A stretch of DNA of 64,000 nucleotides, from assembly GCA_965112735.1 (NCBI GenBank), contig OZ218951.1, positions 806,001 through 870,000 on the forward strand, written 5' to 3'. Position numbers and translations under genes: made by a program. Positions 36,377 through 49,900 of the stretch are shown here, piece after piece. The stretch comes from Phaeosaccion multiseriatum (lineage: Eukaryota; Ochrophyta, other classes). The stretch's first letter is position 1. Each line of letters starts with the position of its first letter. The notes beneath the pieces were generated by a model. It was not told where the DNA came from and made no database searches. It saw nothing but the letters and a program-made list of their open reading frames with translations.

Positions 36377-37565
36377 TTGAGGGGCTTCCCTTTAGCTAGT
36401 TCCTTAGAGGTAGAGGAGAGACCACCGACGCATTTTCAGCGGCAGGCAGAAGCAGCAGCGAGGCATTCAAAGTTGTTTGGAGGCTTCCCTAGTATCGAAG
36501 AAGAGAAAGGAAATTGTTCAAGTCTTCAAGGACACGACTGGAGCCTTGGAGGGAAGCCATGCGAGAAGTGTGGAGAGTTGAGGGATGCAAGAAAAAAAGG
36601 GAAGCAGGGAGGATTGTGTGTCTCCTATGGAGCTGTGAGGGAGACGTGGTCTGTCGAGGGGTGTAAAAGGCATCGAGTCCAGGGAGGGTTGTGTACTCCC
36701 CATAGAGCTGTGAGGAAGAGGTGCTCTGTCGAGGGGTGTGACATGTATATTAGAGCTTATGGGCTCAGTATTGGCGCGCTTGAGGTGAGTGGTAACCATG
36801 AAAAGACGTGCGGGAGGAGAGGAGGGCGATGGTGGTAGGGGGGGGGAGGAGGAAAGGATAAAAGGGTGTGAACACCGTCGGATCAAGGGAGGATTATGCA
36901 GGGCCCACGGAGCTCCAGTCAAGAGGTGTAGCGAAGGGGGCTGCGACAAGCACGCTCGAGCTGGCTTGGGTGGGATGTGCATGAGACACGCACGAATGAA
37001 GCGAGAGAGAGCAGAGCCGCAGGATGGGGGGCTTCAATGAAAACCTGGACCCAAGCGACGAGCTGCGACCGATATCCGTGTGAGAGAAGGGAAGAGGGCA
37101 AGACTTCCAACCAAGGAAGATGATGCGGAGAAAGGGGGACAGGGGGAGGAGAGAGGGGAAGGGTTGATTGCAGGGCTGGGGCTCCATGTCGGGGACGAGA
37201 TTCAGTTACCCGCGGCTCTGTGGAGGGAGCTGAATGGTGGTGGGGCTGAGGCTGCCCCAGTCTGCCTGGGCCACAGTCGAGACACAGAGCTTTTGAATGG
37301 CGTGGTGGTGACTGTGGGCCGGAGGAAGGTGGGACTACTGCCCTACTTTGCGGTCCGCACCAAGAGAAAGGGGGCCAGCCTGAAGAGCATTGTTGGAGAC
37401 TATGTGTCTTCCTGCCTCCGGTATCACTCGGGGGGAGGGGCTGATGGTGCTGATGATGAGCAGCAGGATGAATGGGCGGTACCGGGGGAGAGCATGGTGA
37501 CGGCGAGTGAGAGGAAGAGGCGCGGACGGAAGGCGCTGCGAGCGTGCGTGCGTGTCTGGACTTGA
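36377..37565 (+). pseudogene. Decayed zinc-finger-repeat gene (Cys/His 'GGLC..H' repeats)
   Basis: Open frames carry the repeat C(S)VEGC-x5-6-GGLC-xx-HGA-xxx-RC, which resembles the short Cys/His repeats annotated in stramenopiles as WRKY19-like zinc fingers. Visible units: GGLCVSYGAVRETWSVEGC, GGLCTPHRAVRKRCSVEGC, GGLCRAHGAPVKRCSEGGC and GGMCMRHARMKR. The first frame stops at about 36838, beside a G-run, and the repeats continue in another frame from 36789. A TGA at 37038 then interrupts that frame, and an unrecognised domain continues to 37565 (HVGDEIQLPAALWREL, VVVTVGRRKVGLLPYFAVR). Several expected Cys/His are lost (the CVSYGA and ETWSVEGC positions). No ATG opens the first frame. A relic is most likely; a spliced gene with missed introns is the alternative. 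Confidence 0.5.
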
Positions 37566-38076
37566 GACCCTGATGAGGCACGACCCTGATGAGGCACGAC
37601 CCCACCCTGTGCTGTCCCCGCTCCATACAGTGAGTCGCCCTTGTGGACGGGCCAACCTTGCCACCCTACCTGACCATCACACGGTACCTCCCTACTTTCC
37701 TACTTGTAGATACATAGATTTAAATACTAAACTTGAGGACAGAGCGAAGCGGATGTCAAGTCATCCCCAAGAGCAAGAGAGGGAGGCTGTACAATAAGAA
37801 ATCGGCGAGTCGCCTGTTTATTCATTTTTTAGAAAAGAGTGTGTATGCTGCTGCTATGCGCACACTTCCTGACTTTCTCTTTACAAAGAGGATATCCAAA
37901 GAGTGAGCAGCTGGTTTAAAGTGATAATGGCGGGAGCGGAATTTGCGTTTCACCTCTATAATTCGCTGACTCACTTTCTCCCCTCTACTCACTCGACTTT
38001 TAATTACAAAATTAACACCGCACAGCCCCAGAGCCTCCCACCAACCTACCAAGCTCCTGCAGCCTAATAGCCGACA
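37566..38076. other. Intergenic region upstream of the fibrillin gene
   Basis: No gene recognised. It is relatively AT-rich with few simple repeats. The AATAAG word near 37794 could be a polyadenylation signal for the upstream relic, and the promoter of the fibrillin gene should lie here. Confidence 0.4.
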
Positions 38077-39478
<1,402 letters not shown>

Positions 39479-40037
39479 GCTTGACGATGGCACCAGATGG
39501 ACACACGGGGTGGTCCTCTTACGTCTTGTAAGCTGCTTTGGTCTCCTGCGTGTGAGTGGGGCATGGGCCCGCTCCAGCTGCTGTGCTGCTAAAGACGGGA
39601 AAGTTATGCGCGCTGGGGTGAGCTCCTCCTCCTGCGCGTGAAGCCTGTGGTGCGGCCCGACGGGGAGGGAGGGGAGCCCTCCTCGTCTTTGCTGAGGGAG
39701 AGGGGGGGGGTTGGGGAGGGTGCCGAGGAAATGGGAATGGGCTGAAGAAGGGAAGACCCCCTGCGGGTTTCCTGCCTGGATAGACAGTTACACACTGGAG
39801 GAAGTGCCTTCCCGTTTCGCCTTACTGCTCCTCCCTCTTTCCAGCCTGCACTCGCCTAGTCGTGTGCAAAAGCTGTTGTAAATACTTCCACACAATTATT
39901 TAAATGTACAAAGACATAAAAACTGTTCCTCCGAAGACTCTTCTCTAGAAAAAAGTAGTATGTACACATGTAACAAAAAAATCCTTGAGTAGAATTGGTG
40001 GTTGGTGAGAAACTTTGATGATTGATCAAACTTTGAC
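39479..40037. other. 3' region of fibrillin gene and spacer end
   Basis: Untranslated and intergenic DNA up to the right arm. It is AT-rich at about 39880-40030, with likely 3'-end signals (TTATTTAAATG, ACATAAAAACTG). No other gene seen. Confidence 0.4.
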
Positions 40038-40662
40038 AAGGTTGTCAGAAGAAGTCAATGAATTAGAGGCATACGGGCGAGGCTTAACGGATTCTCAGGC
40101 ACTTGAACACGATAGCAGAGGGGGAGGCCAGCGCGACATTGCTGGGGACACCAGTACATCAGTCCCATTCTTTCCTATCTGATCAGTAGCAGCTGCGGTT
40201 GCTGTTCCTCTTCGTCCGTAGTTGAGTGAGAAAAGTTGGCAGTGGCGTGGGGTATCTCCCGCCGGCCAGAGATTAGATTTTGAGGTGGGAGTGAGGCTTA
40301 TCTTCCCACTTCCAGGACCCGGTGAGGCTTTAAGAGAGTCACAGGGGAAGCCATTCAGGCTATAGGCTTTGGTCGAGCCTTATTGGCTGCTGCTGTCTAC
40401 CTTAAGACCGATTCAGGAGCCCCCCAACAATAGTGGCGAGGAGGGAGGGAATAGCATGGCGCGGATCCACAGACAGGTGAGTCAGGCAAGCTGTGCTGTC
40501 TGGCCTGACAAGGTGGTTCAGCGACCTACGTTGGGTAAGAAGTGGCCGACTTAACGAGAGCTCATTCGCGTCCCCCAACCCATTCTAAACATATCCACCC
40601 TCCACCCCTGTTCACTGCCGTAGTGCATCTGCTAAAGCGGACAGATCCAGTGCTATAGAGCG
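40038..40662 (+). promoter_or_regulatory. 5' flank/promoter region of right giant gene (inside repeat arm)
   Basis: Mirror copy of 35666-36288. It contains ATGGCGCGGATCCACAGACAG|GTGAGT at 40456-40476 and a possible acceptor GCGGACAG at 40637-40644. Splicing between them would join in frame to the ATG at 40663. Transcription start and core promoter cannot be fixed from sequence. Confidence 0.5.
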
Positions 40663-43600
40663 ATGGCGCCCCGCATGCAGCCATTCTCATCATGGGGGTG
40701 GGTAGCGGTGCTGCTGTACTTGCTCTCCATCGCAGCGGCAAGCCCTGGTGGGCCGCCATCACCAGCACCGTCCACAGCAAACCCGACGGCAGCACCTACA
40801 GCAGCACCCACAGTCACTCCTACTACTACACCTACTATTGCACCCACTTTCGCACCCACAGTCACTCCTACTATTGCACCCACTATCGCACCCACTTTCG
40901 CACCCACTGTCGCACCCACCACGGCGCCCACGCTAGCCCCCACCGTGGCCCCGACGCAAGCACCAGTGGCTCCAGTGGACCCCGGCGAGCCCACAGACCT
41001 CAGCGTCACGGCCCTGACCACCTCGGGTGCAATGATCGAGTGGACAGCGCCGTCAGAGACAGGGGCCGTAAATGGGGTGAGTAGTAGCATAGATGCCTAC
41101 CGCGTCTACCTCGACGGGGCGCTGCAGGGAAGCACGACAGCGGCGTCCACGTCCTTCTCCTTTAGCGGGCTGGACGAGTACCAGAGTTACGCCTTCTCGG
41201 TGGTCACGCTAAGCAGCGACGGCGCGGAGTCCTCGGCCGGGGAGGCCTCCTTCACCACGGGGGCCACAGGGGCGCTGTCTCTGGCCGTGTACGACAGTAG
41301 CTTCGGCTCGACCGTCAACCACGACACCGACGGGCTGCAAATCGACACGCTCTACGGCGTTCGGGTCGCTTGGAGCGGCTCCGACCACCTGGCCTTCGAT
41401 GCAGACGTGGCGCTCAGTGGCAGCGGGAGCTTTGACTGCTTCCTAGGGGACTCGGCGATGACTGCGTCCAATGCCGCTGCGAGCTACAGCTCCTCCTCCC
41501 TCTCTCTGGCCTTTGCAGAGGGAAGTGACGACACGGCAGACGCCTATGTGCTCTGCACGGCAGCGTACGCCTCAGGGCCCGTCCTGACGGTTACAGAATC
41601 TTCAAGCTCGGGCAATGATGTATCCGGTGGGGCGCTGACGAGCCTCCTCGTGTATGGTACGTACGGCACGGGTGGGTGGGTGGGTGGGTGGGTGTGCTTG
41701 TGTGTGGAGGGGGGCAAACCTATCGGCGCGGGCCTCTCTCCTCTAGAAGCCGTAGTGACGTGCGTGCTCTCTCTCCCTATGTCTCGAATCTCTCATCCCT
41801 CCCTCTCTCTTCCTCTGTCGCCAATCTCTCTCTCTTCCTCCCTCATCTCTCTGTCTCGTCTCCATTCATCGTCCTCTTACGATGCCTCTCGCTCTGCTCA
41901 GACGTCCCGGACACGTCGGGCGTGACCTTGAGTCTCACCGACACATCGACTAGCTCCATCACTGTGTCCTTCCCCCAGGTAGACGACAGCAACTCGGCCA
42001 TTACGCTGTACGAGGTCAGCTGCACCGATGGCGCCTCCAGCACGCAGAGCTCCACATCCACAGACGCGTCGTCGTCTTCTGTGAGCCTCTCGGTGGAGGG
42101 GCTGTCTCAGGCCACCTCCTACACGTGTTCGCTGACCGCGACCAACGCAGCGGGGTCGACCGTAGCCAGCTCCACCGTCACGAGCACGACGGGAGTCGAG
42201 GTGAGTAAGAGAGAGAGAGAGAGAGAGAGAGAGAATGCGTGTCGTCTGGCCAGTCGCACAGCCACTGTAGGCCCTCGGCCCCAAGCTCCGAGGCCCCTCC
42301 TCCTCCCTTTCCTCGCCTTCTCCTCGACGCTTACATACGTACGGGGGTCACCTATATGTACCACCACTCTCTTTACATCACAGGCGGCGCTTTCCGTCCG
42401 CTTCGCGACGGGAGAGGCCTTCCCCTTCGGGCTGAGCAGCGATGGCGTGCAGATGGGCCAGGAGTATGCGCTCTCGCTTGAGGTGGACACGGCTCTCGTG
42501 GGCAGTGCCACCTCTGTGGACGTGTCTATGGAAGGGGTAGGAGGGGGCGACCCGGCCTGCCTCCTTGCCAACCAGGGAGCCAGCAGCAGGTACGGAGGCA
42601 TATTGGCAAGCACAAAGGAGGAAGGAGAAGAGAAGCGTCTCCTGGAGAGAGGGTAGAGAGGATGCGTGTATGCGTGAGGAAGGGAGGGAGGGAGGGACTA
42701 GGAAGGAAGGAAGGAAGGAAGGAAAGGAGGGAGGGAGCCGGGGAGCGAGTCTGTGAGTAAGTGGGTGGGTGACTGAGCGCGTGAGTGAGCGAGCTGGGGA
42801 GAACAAAGTCCCAAGACCTACGTGTCCTTCTTGCTGGCTCTGTGACTGAATGTTCCAACCAACCGCTCCCCCCCCCCCCTCCCCTCCCTCCCTTGCTCAG
42901 CGCCACCTCTGCCTACGCCGAGACGGTGACCATGACCTTCGCGGACGGGGCCACGTCCAGCACGGAGCCGCTGTTCCTGCTGTGCTCGACCACCGCGCTG
43001 AGCAGCTCTTCCTCCTCGGCAGGCACCTTCCTGTCGGCAGAACAGAGCGGGGACTCCAGCAAGAACGACCTCACAGCATTCGCCTCGGACGCGCTGTGGG
43101 TGTACGACGTGCCGGAAACCATCACTGGCCTGTCCGCGGCTTCTCCGAGCTCCTTGCTGGGCGCCGCGGACCTCTCCTGGACCGTTCCGGAGGACAGCGG
43201 TTCCGCCGTGGAGGGCTACATGATCTACTACTACAACGCGGACGTGTCCGACGTGGGAAGCGTGGCGACCAACCTCACCTCCTCCTCCAGCTACTCCACG
43301 AGCGCCACGGGGTCGGGGGCGGTGGTGGTGAGCTTCCAGGTGGACGGCCTCCGCACGGGTGACACGTACTCCTTCTCCGTGCGGGCCCGGAACGCTGCGG
43401 GCTGGGGCGCCTACTCGAGCGAGGAGGAGGCAGTGATCATCCCGGGGACATTCGCCACTACCCCCGTCGTCGCGCTGGAGACGGTGAGAGGGAGGGAGGG
43501 AGGAGGGGAGCAAGAGAGTGAGCCGGAGGAACCCCTGTCTGTCGAGGTTCCTTTCAATTTTGTCACACAGAAAGAAGCACTACTCACTCAAGATCCCCTT

Positions 43601-43982
43601 CCCTTTCTACCCTTGGCATCGCCTCTCCCCTCCCTTCCTCGCCACCGTCCGTCCTCGCTTCGCCGCTCTGCACGTCACCCACGCTCAGAACATGGCCACG
43701 GGTAAGGGCTATTGCAACGTGACCTTCGAAGGGACGGGCGACATCGAGGCCGGAGGGGCTTTCGTGCTGCGCTTTCCCAGTAGCTTTGGGCAGTTCACCG
43801 GCAATGAGAAGGGAGTCGTCTTCGCGTCCTACCCGGAGGGGAGCGGGGCCTCGAACTGGGACTGCTCCTTCTCCTCCTCGAGCTCTGTGCGCGTGAGCTG
43901 CGCAACTGCTTCGGCCATTCCCGCGGGCACGGAGGTTCAGCTGCAGCTGGAGACTCTTACCAACCCCTCCTTCACTGTGGAG
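40663..43982 (+). other. Right gene exons 1-5: signal peptide, Pro/Thr linker, FN3-like domains
   Basis: Exons 40663-41656, 41902-42200, 42384-42589, 42901-43483 and 43689-43982. Content equals that of left exons 1-5: hydrophobic leader [14 protein letters not shown], an APT-repeat linker, FN3-like domains in exons 1, 2 and 4, and beta modules between them. Coding differences from the left copy are almost absent here, while intron 2 differs in its GA/CT repeat length. Confidence 0.8.
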
Positions 43983-46900
43983 GTAAGCAGGGCTGAGCGG
44001 GTGGGGAGGGGAGGACAAGGGTGGGGCATGGGTAGTCAAGAGAGGGGGGCGTGTGTGTGGTAGGTATGCTCCAACACATGCAAGAGATAGAGAGAGAGAG
44101 AGCCGCTGGGAGGGCTAGCGGACTGTCTTCACTCGGCTCTCTTCTCTCCACTCTGATGCCCTGCCTGCCCTACCCCTTTCCTTTCCGTTACCTCCTCCCT
44201 TGCCAAACTCATTGACTTGTTGACGCTCGTCAGACGACCACGGCGGGATTTGAGCTGTTCGGTACAGAAGACGCGTCGGGCTACCCCATCGACGAGCTTT
44301 CCTCCACCTACAACAGCCGCTTGCCCGGCCTCGTCATCACGCCTGCCCTCAGCCTGGAGAGCGTCACAGCGAATGCGGCCCTGCTGGACACCGCCGGAGG
44401 GGACACGGTAAGATTTCTTGGGGGATTGGGTTGACCTTGTTGGGTCCCTCGTGAGGGAGAAGCCAAGAGGTAGAGGGAGAGACAGCGAGGGAGACAGAGG
44501 TGGAGACAGATGGAGACAGAGAGAGAGAAGGTTTTGCCGTCTCTCTACATCGCATTGCAGGTCCTTTGCGCCTGCCTTCTCACCCGAAGTCGCGCTGTTA
44601 CCCCCAACCTCTCTGCCTTTGTCCACTCAGATCTCCATCACGGGCTACTGGCTCGGTGATGCACAGGACGACCCCATCGTGTACTACCAGGCAGACGGGG
44701 CGCCGTACAGCCTGCTCGCGACGGACTGCAGGATTACAGACGCGGCCACGAGCAGCAGCAGCGATGTGGGCACCATCGAGTGTACCTCCGTGCCCGGAGC
44801 GGGAGTCAACCTCGCCTTCAACGTGTCCACGCAGGGAGGGGTGCAGACGCTCATCGCCTCCTCTCTGTCCTACGAGCCGCCCGTGATACACAGCCTCAGT
44901 CCGAAGGAAGGCCTCGATACGGCGGGGGGTGAGGAAGTGACCATCACAGGCAACTACTTTGGCCCCTCGGAGGCCTACCTAGACGCAGCCAGTTATGGCG
45001 ATGGAGCGGAGTACTCCTTCGGCAGCTGCACCCATGTATCCGACAGCGAGCTGCGGTGCTCCACAGCAGAGGGCACGGGCGCTGACCATGCAGTCACAGT
45101 CACCGTCGCGGGCCAGAGCAGCAGCTGTGACAGCTCCACCAGCAGCACCAGCGACGGGACAGGCTGCCAGCTTACCTACCTCGCTCCTACCCTCGACAGC
45201 CTGGGGAGCAACGCTGCTGCCCTGGACACTGAGGGCGGGACCATCACCCTCACAGGAACCTCGCTCGGCTCGACGGCCTCCGGGGCCAGCGTGACTGCAC
45301 ACTTCCAGAACAGCGACGGCGTAGACGCATACTCCGGCCTGCTCTTCGACGCGCCCTGCTCAGTGTCCGTCTCGCACTCAGAGGCCGTCTGCGCCTACCC
45401 CGCTGGGGTGGGGAAGGAGCATTACTGGTACATCACGGTGGACGGGCAGGATTCGGCTGTGCTGGCGAGTGCGTATTCGAGTTACGAGCCCCCTTCCGTC
45501 GCCTCCTTCGCCTCCCCTGCGTCCATCGCGACGGACGGGAGCGACACGGTGGTGGTTGTGGGTGACTCCTTTGGCCCCGCAGACGCGAGCAACGCCGTTG
45601 TGGCCTACTACAAGGCCGGGGAGGGCCTCACGGGCATCGCCAGCGACCTTCACGAGGTGAGTGGGGAATGGAGGGGAGGGAGGGGAGATAGGGAGTTGGG
45701 GGGAGGGGACTTGTAGTGTCTTACGTTGAACGACGATACACTCACTGCGGTGCATTGTACACCCGCCACCCCGGGGCGGAGAGGAGCGTGTGCGTCACTT
45801 GCCGTGTGAAGCATGCTTGGAGCGGCAAAGAGGGCCCGCAAGCAGGAGAGAGATGAACGCTGTCTCTGTGTGTGTGTGGATCTACGGATGCTTACACCCC
45901 TTTCTCCTCTCTTTCTCTCCCTCTCTCCCTCTCCCTCTCTCCCTCTCCCTCCCTCTCTCTCCACCTGCCTGCCCCGCCACCCTTCGCTGTCGGCCCTCCC
46001 TCCCCTCCCTCTCCCCCTTCAGGTGGCGTGCACGGTTTCATCGGACTCCGAGCTGGCATGCGCCACAGAGGCCGGAGTGGGCCACGGCCTGCTTTGGATG
46101 GTCACCGTGGGAGGGCAGAACAGGTCAGAGACAATACGGGCGGAGAGGCTTGCATATGAGAATATGCAAATGTACCCATACAGACATGCATCAGCGCTGT
46201 GCTTCCCCTCCCCTTCCCTCCCATCCATGCCCAACTAACCAACCGACCTCTTGACTCTTCACACTTCACCCTTCACCCTTGATCTTACGCGCTTCACAGC
46301 TCCATCAGCACGGCCTCCATCAGCTACACCGCTCCGACACTTCACACACTCGATATCAGCACATTGGACACGGCGGGAGGGGAGAGCGTCGTGCTCACAG
46401 GCTCCGACTTCGGCCCCCTCGGGGAGGAGAATGTGGTGTCCGTGAGCTTTCAGGTATGAAGCGGCATGAAGCGTGAGAATACGGTATATGAGGAGAGGGA
46501 GGGATGGAGGGATGAGAGGAGGCAGACGTCTCATGTTTCGTACTTTCTCCCTCAAGCTCTGTCTCTCCCTCTCTCTCGCCGTTCTTTCCCTATCTCTCCC
46601 CCTCGTATCTCTGTCTCCGCTCACTTCCTCCCCCTCTCTCTCCCTCTCCCTGCTCCCTCTCCTCCTCTCAGAACTCTGCCCTCGATGGGTTGGCTGGCGA
46701 CACTCTCTACGCCACGGATTGCTCCGTCACCACCGCGCACACCACCATCACGTGCGTAACTCCCGAGGGATGCGGCCACAGCCAGGAGTGGAGCGTCGAG
46801 GTGGGGGAGCAGCAGGAGACAGGCAGCGGAGTTTACACCTCCTACAGTGCTCCTGCACTGAGCGCTATTGCAGGAACGCTCACCCATGCCACAGGAGGGG

Positions 46901-49900
46901 GCAGTGAGGTGAGTGAGTTGTAATCCAAGTCATACAGGGAGGGAGGGTGGGTTAGGGTGGGGGGGGTGCCCGGTTGTGGAGTGGTGTTGTCGCGCTCTCG
47001 CTTCCTTGCTTACGTACACTTTTTCCTCAGGCATGTCACCCCCCTCACTCCTCTCACTCCTCTCACTCACTCACTCACTCACTCCCCCACCCACCCACCC
47101 ACGGACAAAGGTTACCCTGAGTGGCTCCTCCTTCGGCCCAGACACAAGCGATAACATCGTCCGAGCATATCTTCGCAGCTCCGCTTACAGCCACGAGTGG
47201 GAGGCGACATCGTGCGTTACGGATACAATCACTGATTCAGACTCGACAGATAATAGTGCCGTGATCATTGCGTGCACCGTGCCCGCGGGTGCAGGGACGG
47301 GGTTGGATTGGAGAGTTAGTGTCGGCGGACAGGAGTCGGTGAGTTGAAGCGGAGGAGAGAGGGAGGGAGGGAGGGAGGGAGGGGGGGAGGGAGGGAGGGA
47401 GGGAGGGAGGGAGGGAGGGAGGCGAGGAGATGGTGAGTGATGCTCTGCTGAATCGTCTCGTGTAAAGTCTCGGATTGAGAAGAGAAGGGAAGGAATGGGA
47501 AGGGGAGGGGAAAGAAGGCTGGAAACCCTCTCCCTCCTGCCATTGAGTCTATCTGTGCATCCTCAGTATTCCTCTAGTGTCATTGACCCTCTTCGCTGGC
47601 GTCTACTCTCCGTGCCCCCGTTCCTTTCCCCTTGTATATGGCACACGCACTGTTGTTCCTCTCTCCTCCACACAGACTTACTCGACCTTCACCACCGACT
47701 ACGAAGCACCAGGTAAGAAAGGCAGGCAGGTAGGCAGGCAGGCAGGCAGGGAGACTCGAAGGGAGGGAGGGGGGGGGGGAGGCAGGCAAGCAGGTAGCCC
47801 CCAGCCTAGTCTACTTGTATTTGGGTCTTGTTGCGTACCCATGCTCGCCTTGTTCCGTCCTCTTTTCTCCCCCGTTGGCCCTCCTCTTCCCGCCTCTTGT
47901 CTCTCACCCTTATGGACTCCCTCTATCTCTCTCGCCCCTCTCTGCTTCTTCTCGCTCCTCTCCTCCTCCTCTCGACCTCCCTCCCTCCCTCCTCCCCTCC
48001 TCCCCTCCTCCCCTGCGTCCTCTCTCTCCCTCCCTCCCTCCATCCCTCCATCCTCCCCTTTCCTTACAGTGATCACATCGATCATGCCTTCCCATGCCCG
48101 CCTAGCTACCTCCGGGGGCGAAGTCATCACCCTCAGCGGGTCCGGCATCGGCCCTGCTTCCCTCGTTGGTGACGTCATCCCTCTTTCTGTAACGTATCAA
48201 AACTCCGAGGGGGGCGAATCTCGCCTGTCGGCGTCTCTGTTTGAGGGGCAGTCGTGCCAAGTGTCCGATGATGATTCCGTGGTAACTTGTCTCAGTGCCC
48301 CCGGAGTGGGCACGGACCACGTATACACCCTCACGGTGAGCTGACTGAGGAAGGAAGGAAGGAAGCACGCAAGAAGGAAGAGGGCAGGATGGCAGTGGAC
48401 AGGATGGGGCAATGTGTCTGTCGTGTGCCCTGTCGCTCCGCGCTGCTTCCATTCTTACCGTTTCGCTCATGCCGCTCTTTGATCCGCTCTGCCTCCTTCA
48501 CTATACCCCTCCTCGCCAAGGTTGGGGGCCAAGCCAGTGACCCAAGTGCAGACACCACCTCCTACTCAGCCCCGAAGGTATGTACTCGACTACTCGATAT
48601 CGATATCAACATAGATCTCTTTAAGTGACACATAATCATGGCCTATCGTATTGGATGTAGTGTCTGATAAGCTGAATCTGAGAACTGAGCAACTGAGACT
48701 GAGACTTGAAACGAAAAGAACGTTACAACTCCCCCCCTCTCCTCCGCCAGATCGAATCCTTCAACGCGGAGGCCGTGTCGTCGCCAGGCATGAGTTCTCT
48801 CGGAGGAGAGGTCGTGAACATCACCGGGACAAGCTTTGGCCCTGCCCACTCGCTCAACATCGTCAACGCCACCTACCAGAGCTACCTCAGCGCTGACTCC
48901 TTTGTTGCGGACGGACAACGGCTCTTTGTACTGGACTCTGAGTCGGAGTCGGAGGGATTGGAGGGCTCCGAGAGGGGATGTACGGTTACTTCGGACACCT
49001 CCATGACTTGTCTCAATGCGGCGGGGTCGGGCGACTTTCTGCGCTGGCGAGTGGAGGTGGGTGTGTGCGTGTGTGTGTGCGTGTGTGCGTGTGTGCGTGT
49101 GTGTATGTGTGGGTGGGTGTTTGGGTATGCGTGTGTGTGTGTGTGGGTGGGTGTGCACGTGTGCGTGTGTGTGCGCGGGCGTGTGTGGATGTGTGGATGC
49201 TTGTGTGTGTGTGTGCGTGTGTGTGTGTCTGCATGGATCGACCGAAACTGGCTGCTCTGCTGTGCTGGGCCTATTTTCTCGTGAACAGCCTCTAAGCGAC
49301 GAAGACCTGCCCGTGTGGTGCCATCCAAGGTGCCCCCACTGAATCATATACTCATCGACTTACCCTCAACAATTAACCATTCATTGACATCCCGGGTCAA
49401 CAACACAACAGGTTGGCGAACAATGGAGCAACATCTCGGATGCCTACACCAACTACGCCCCTCCCACCATCCTCTCCTTCAGCAGTAACGCCCTCTCCAT
49501 CGCCGCTGGTGGGGATGGTGGCCTCAGCACAAGGGGAGGCGACATGGTGACCATTAACGGGGCTAACCTGGGGTCGTTGGGGGCAAGTGTAACAGCCCGT
49601 TACTGGAACAACGCATCGGATGCGGCCTTGGTGGCTGCCGGGATGGCAGTGGAAGACAGGGAGAGTCTGCTTCAGTACGCGGTGTACGAGGCGACGGATT
49701 GTGAGGTGACGGTAGAGCATGCGGAAGTGGAGTGCACAACAGTGGAAGGGGTGGGTGGGGATCACATGTGGATGCTTACTGTCGACGGCGTGGAGAGCTA
49801 CCCTTCCTACCTCTTTACGGGGGGGCAGAATACGACGTATCACCGGCCGGAGGTTCACAATGTTACTATCGCAGTTGGTGATACGACCGGGGATGGTGCC

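Larger units (their letters stand above)
40038..46336. repeat. Right arm of large inverted repeat
   Basis: Mirror copy of 29969-36288, carrying the 5' flank, exons 1-8 and the start of exon 9 of the right-hand giant gene. The arms are separated by a 3,749-bp unique spacer, so this is an interrupted palindrome. Near-perfect identity of exons and introns alike implies a recent duplication or continuing gene conversion. A collapsed or mis-joined assembly is the main technical alternative. Confidence 0.95.

Noticed and set aside
40369-40554. 61-residue frame in the promoter arms (mirror at 35774-35959) as a separate small gene
   Set aside because: No ATG at its start, though an internal ATG opens a possible leader exon; treated under the leader-intron finding instead.
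42818-43513. 231-residue open frame antisense to exon 4 (also at 32817-33512)
   Set aside because: It is the exact antisense of well-supported FN3-coding exons, is Arg/Gly/His-rich as expected from GC-rich antisense, and is duplicated only because the arms are.
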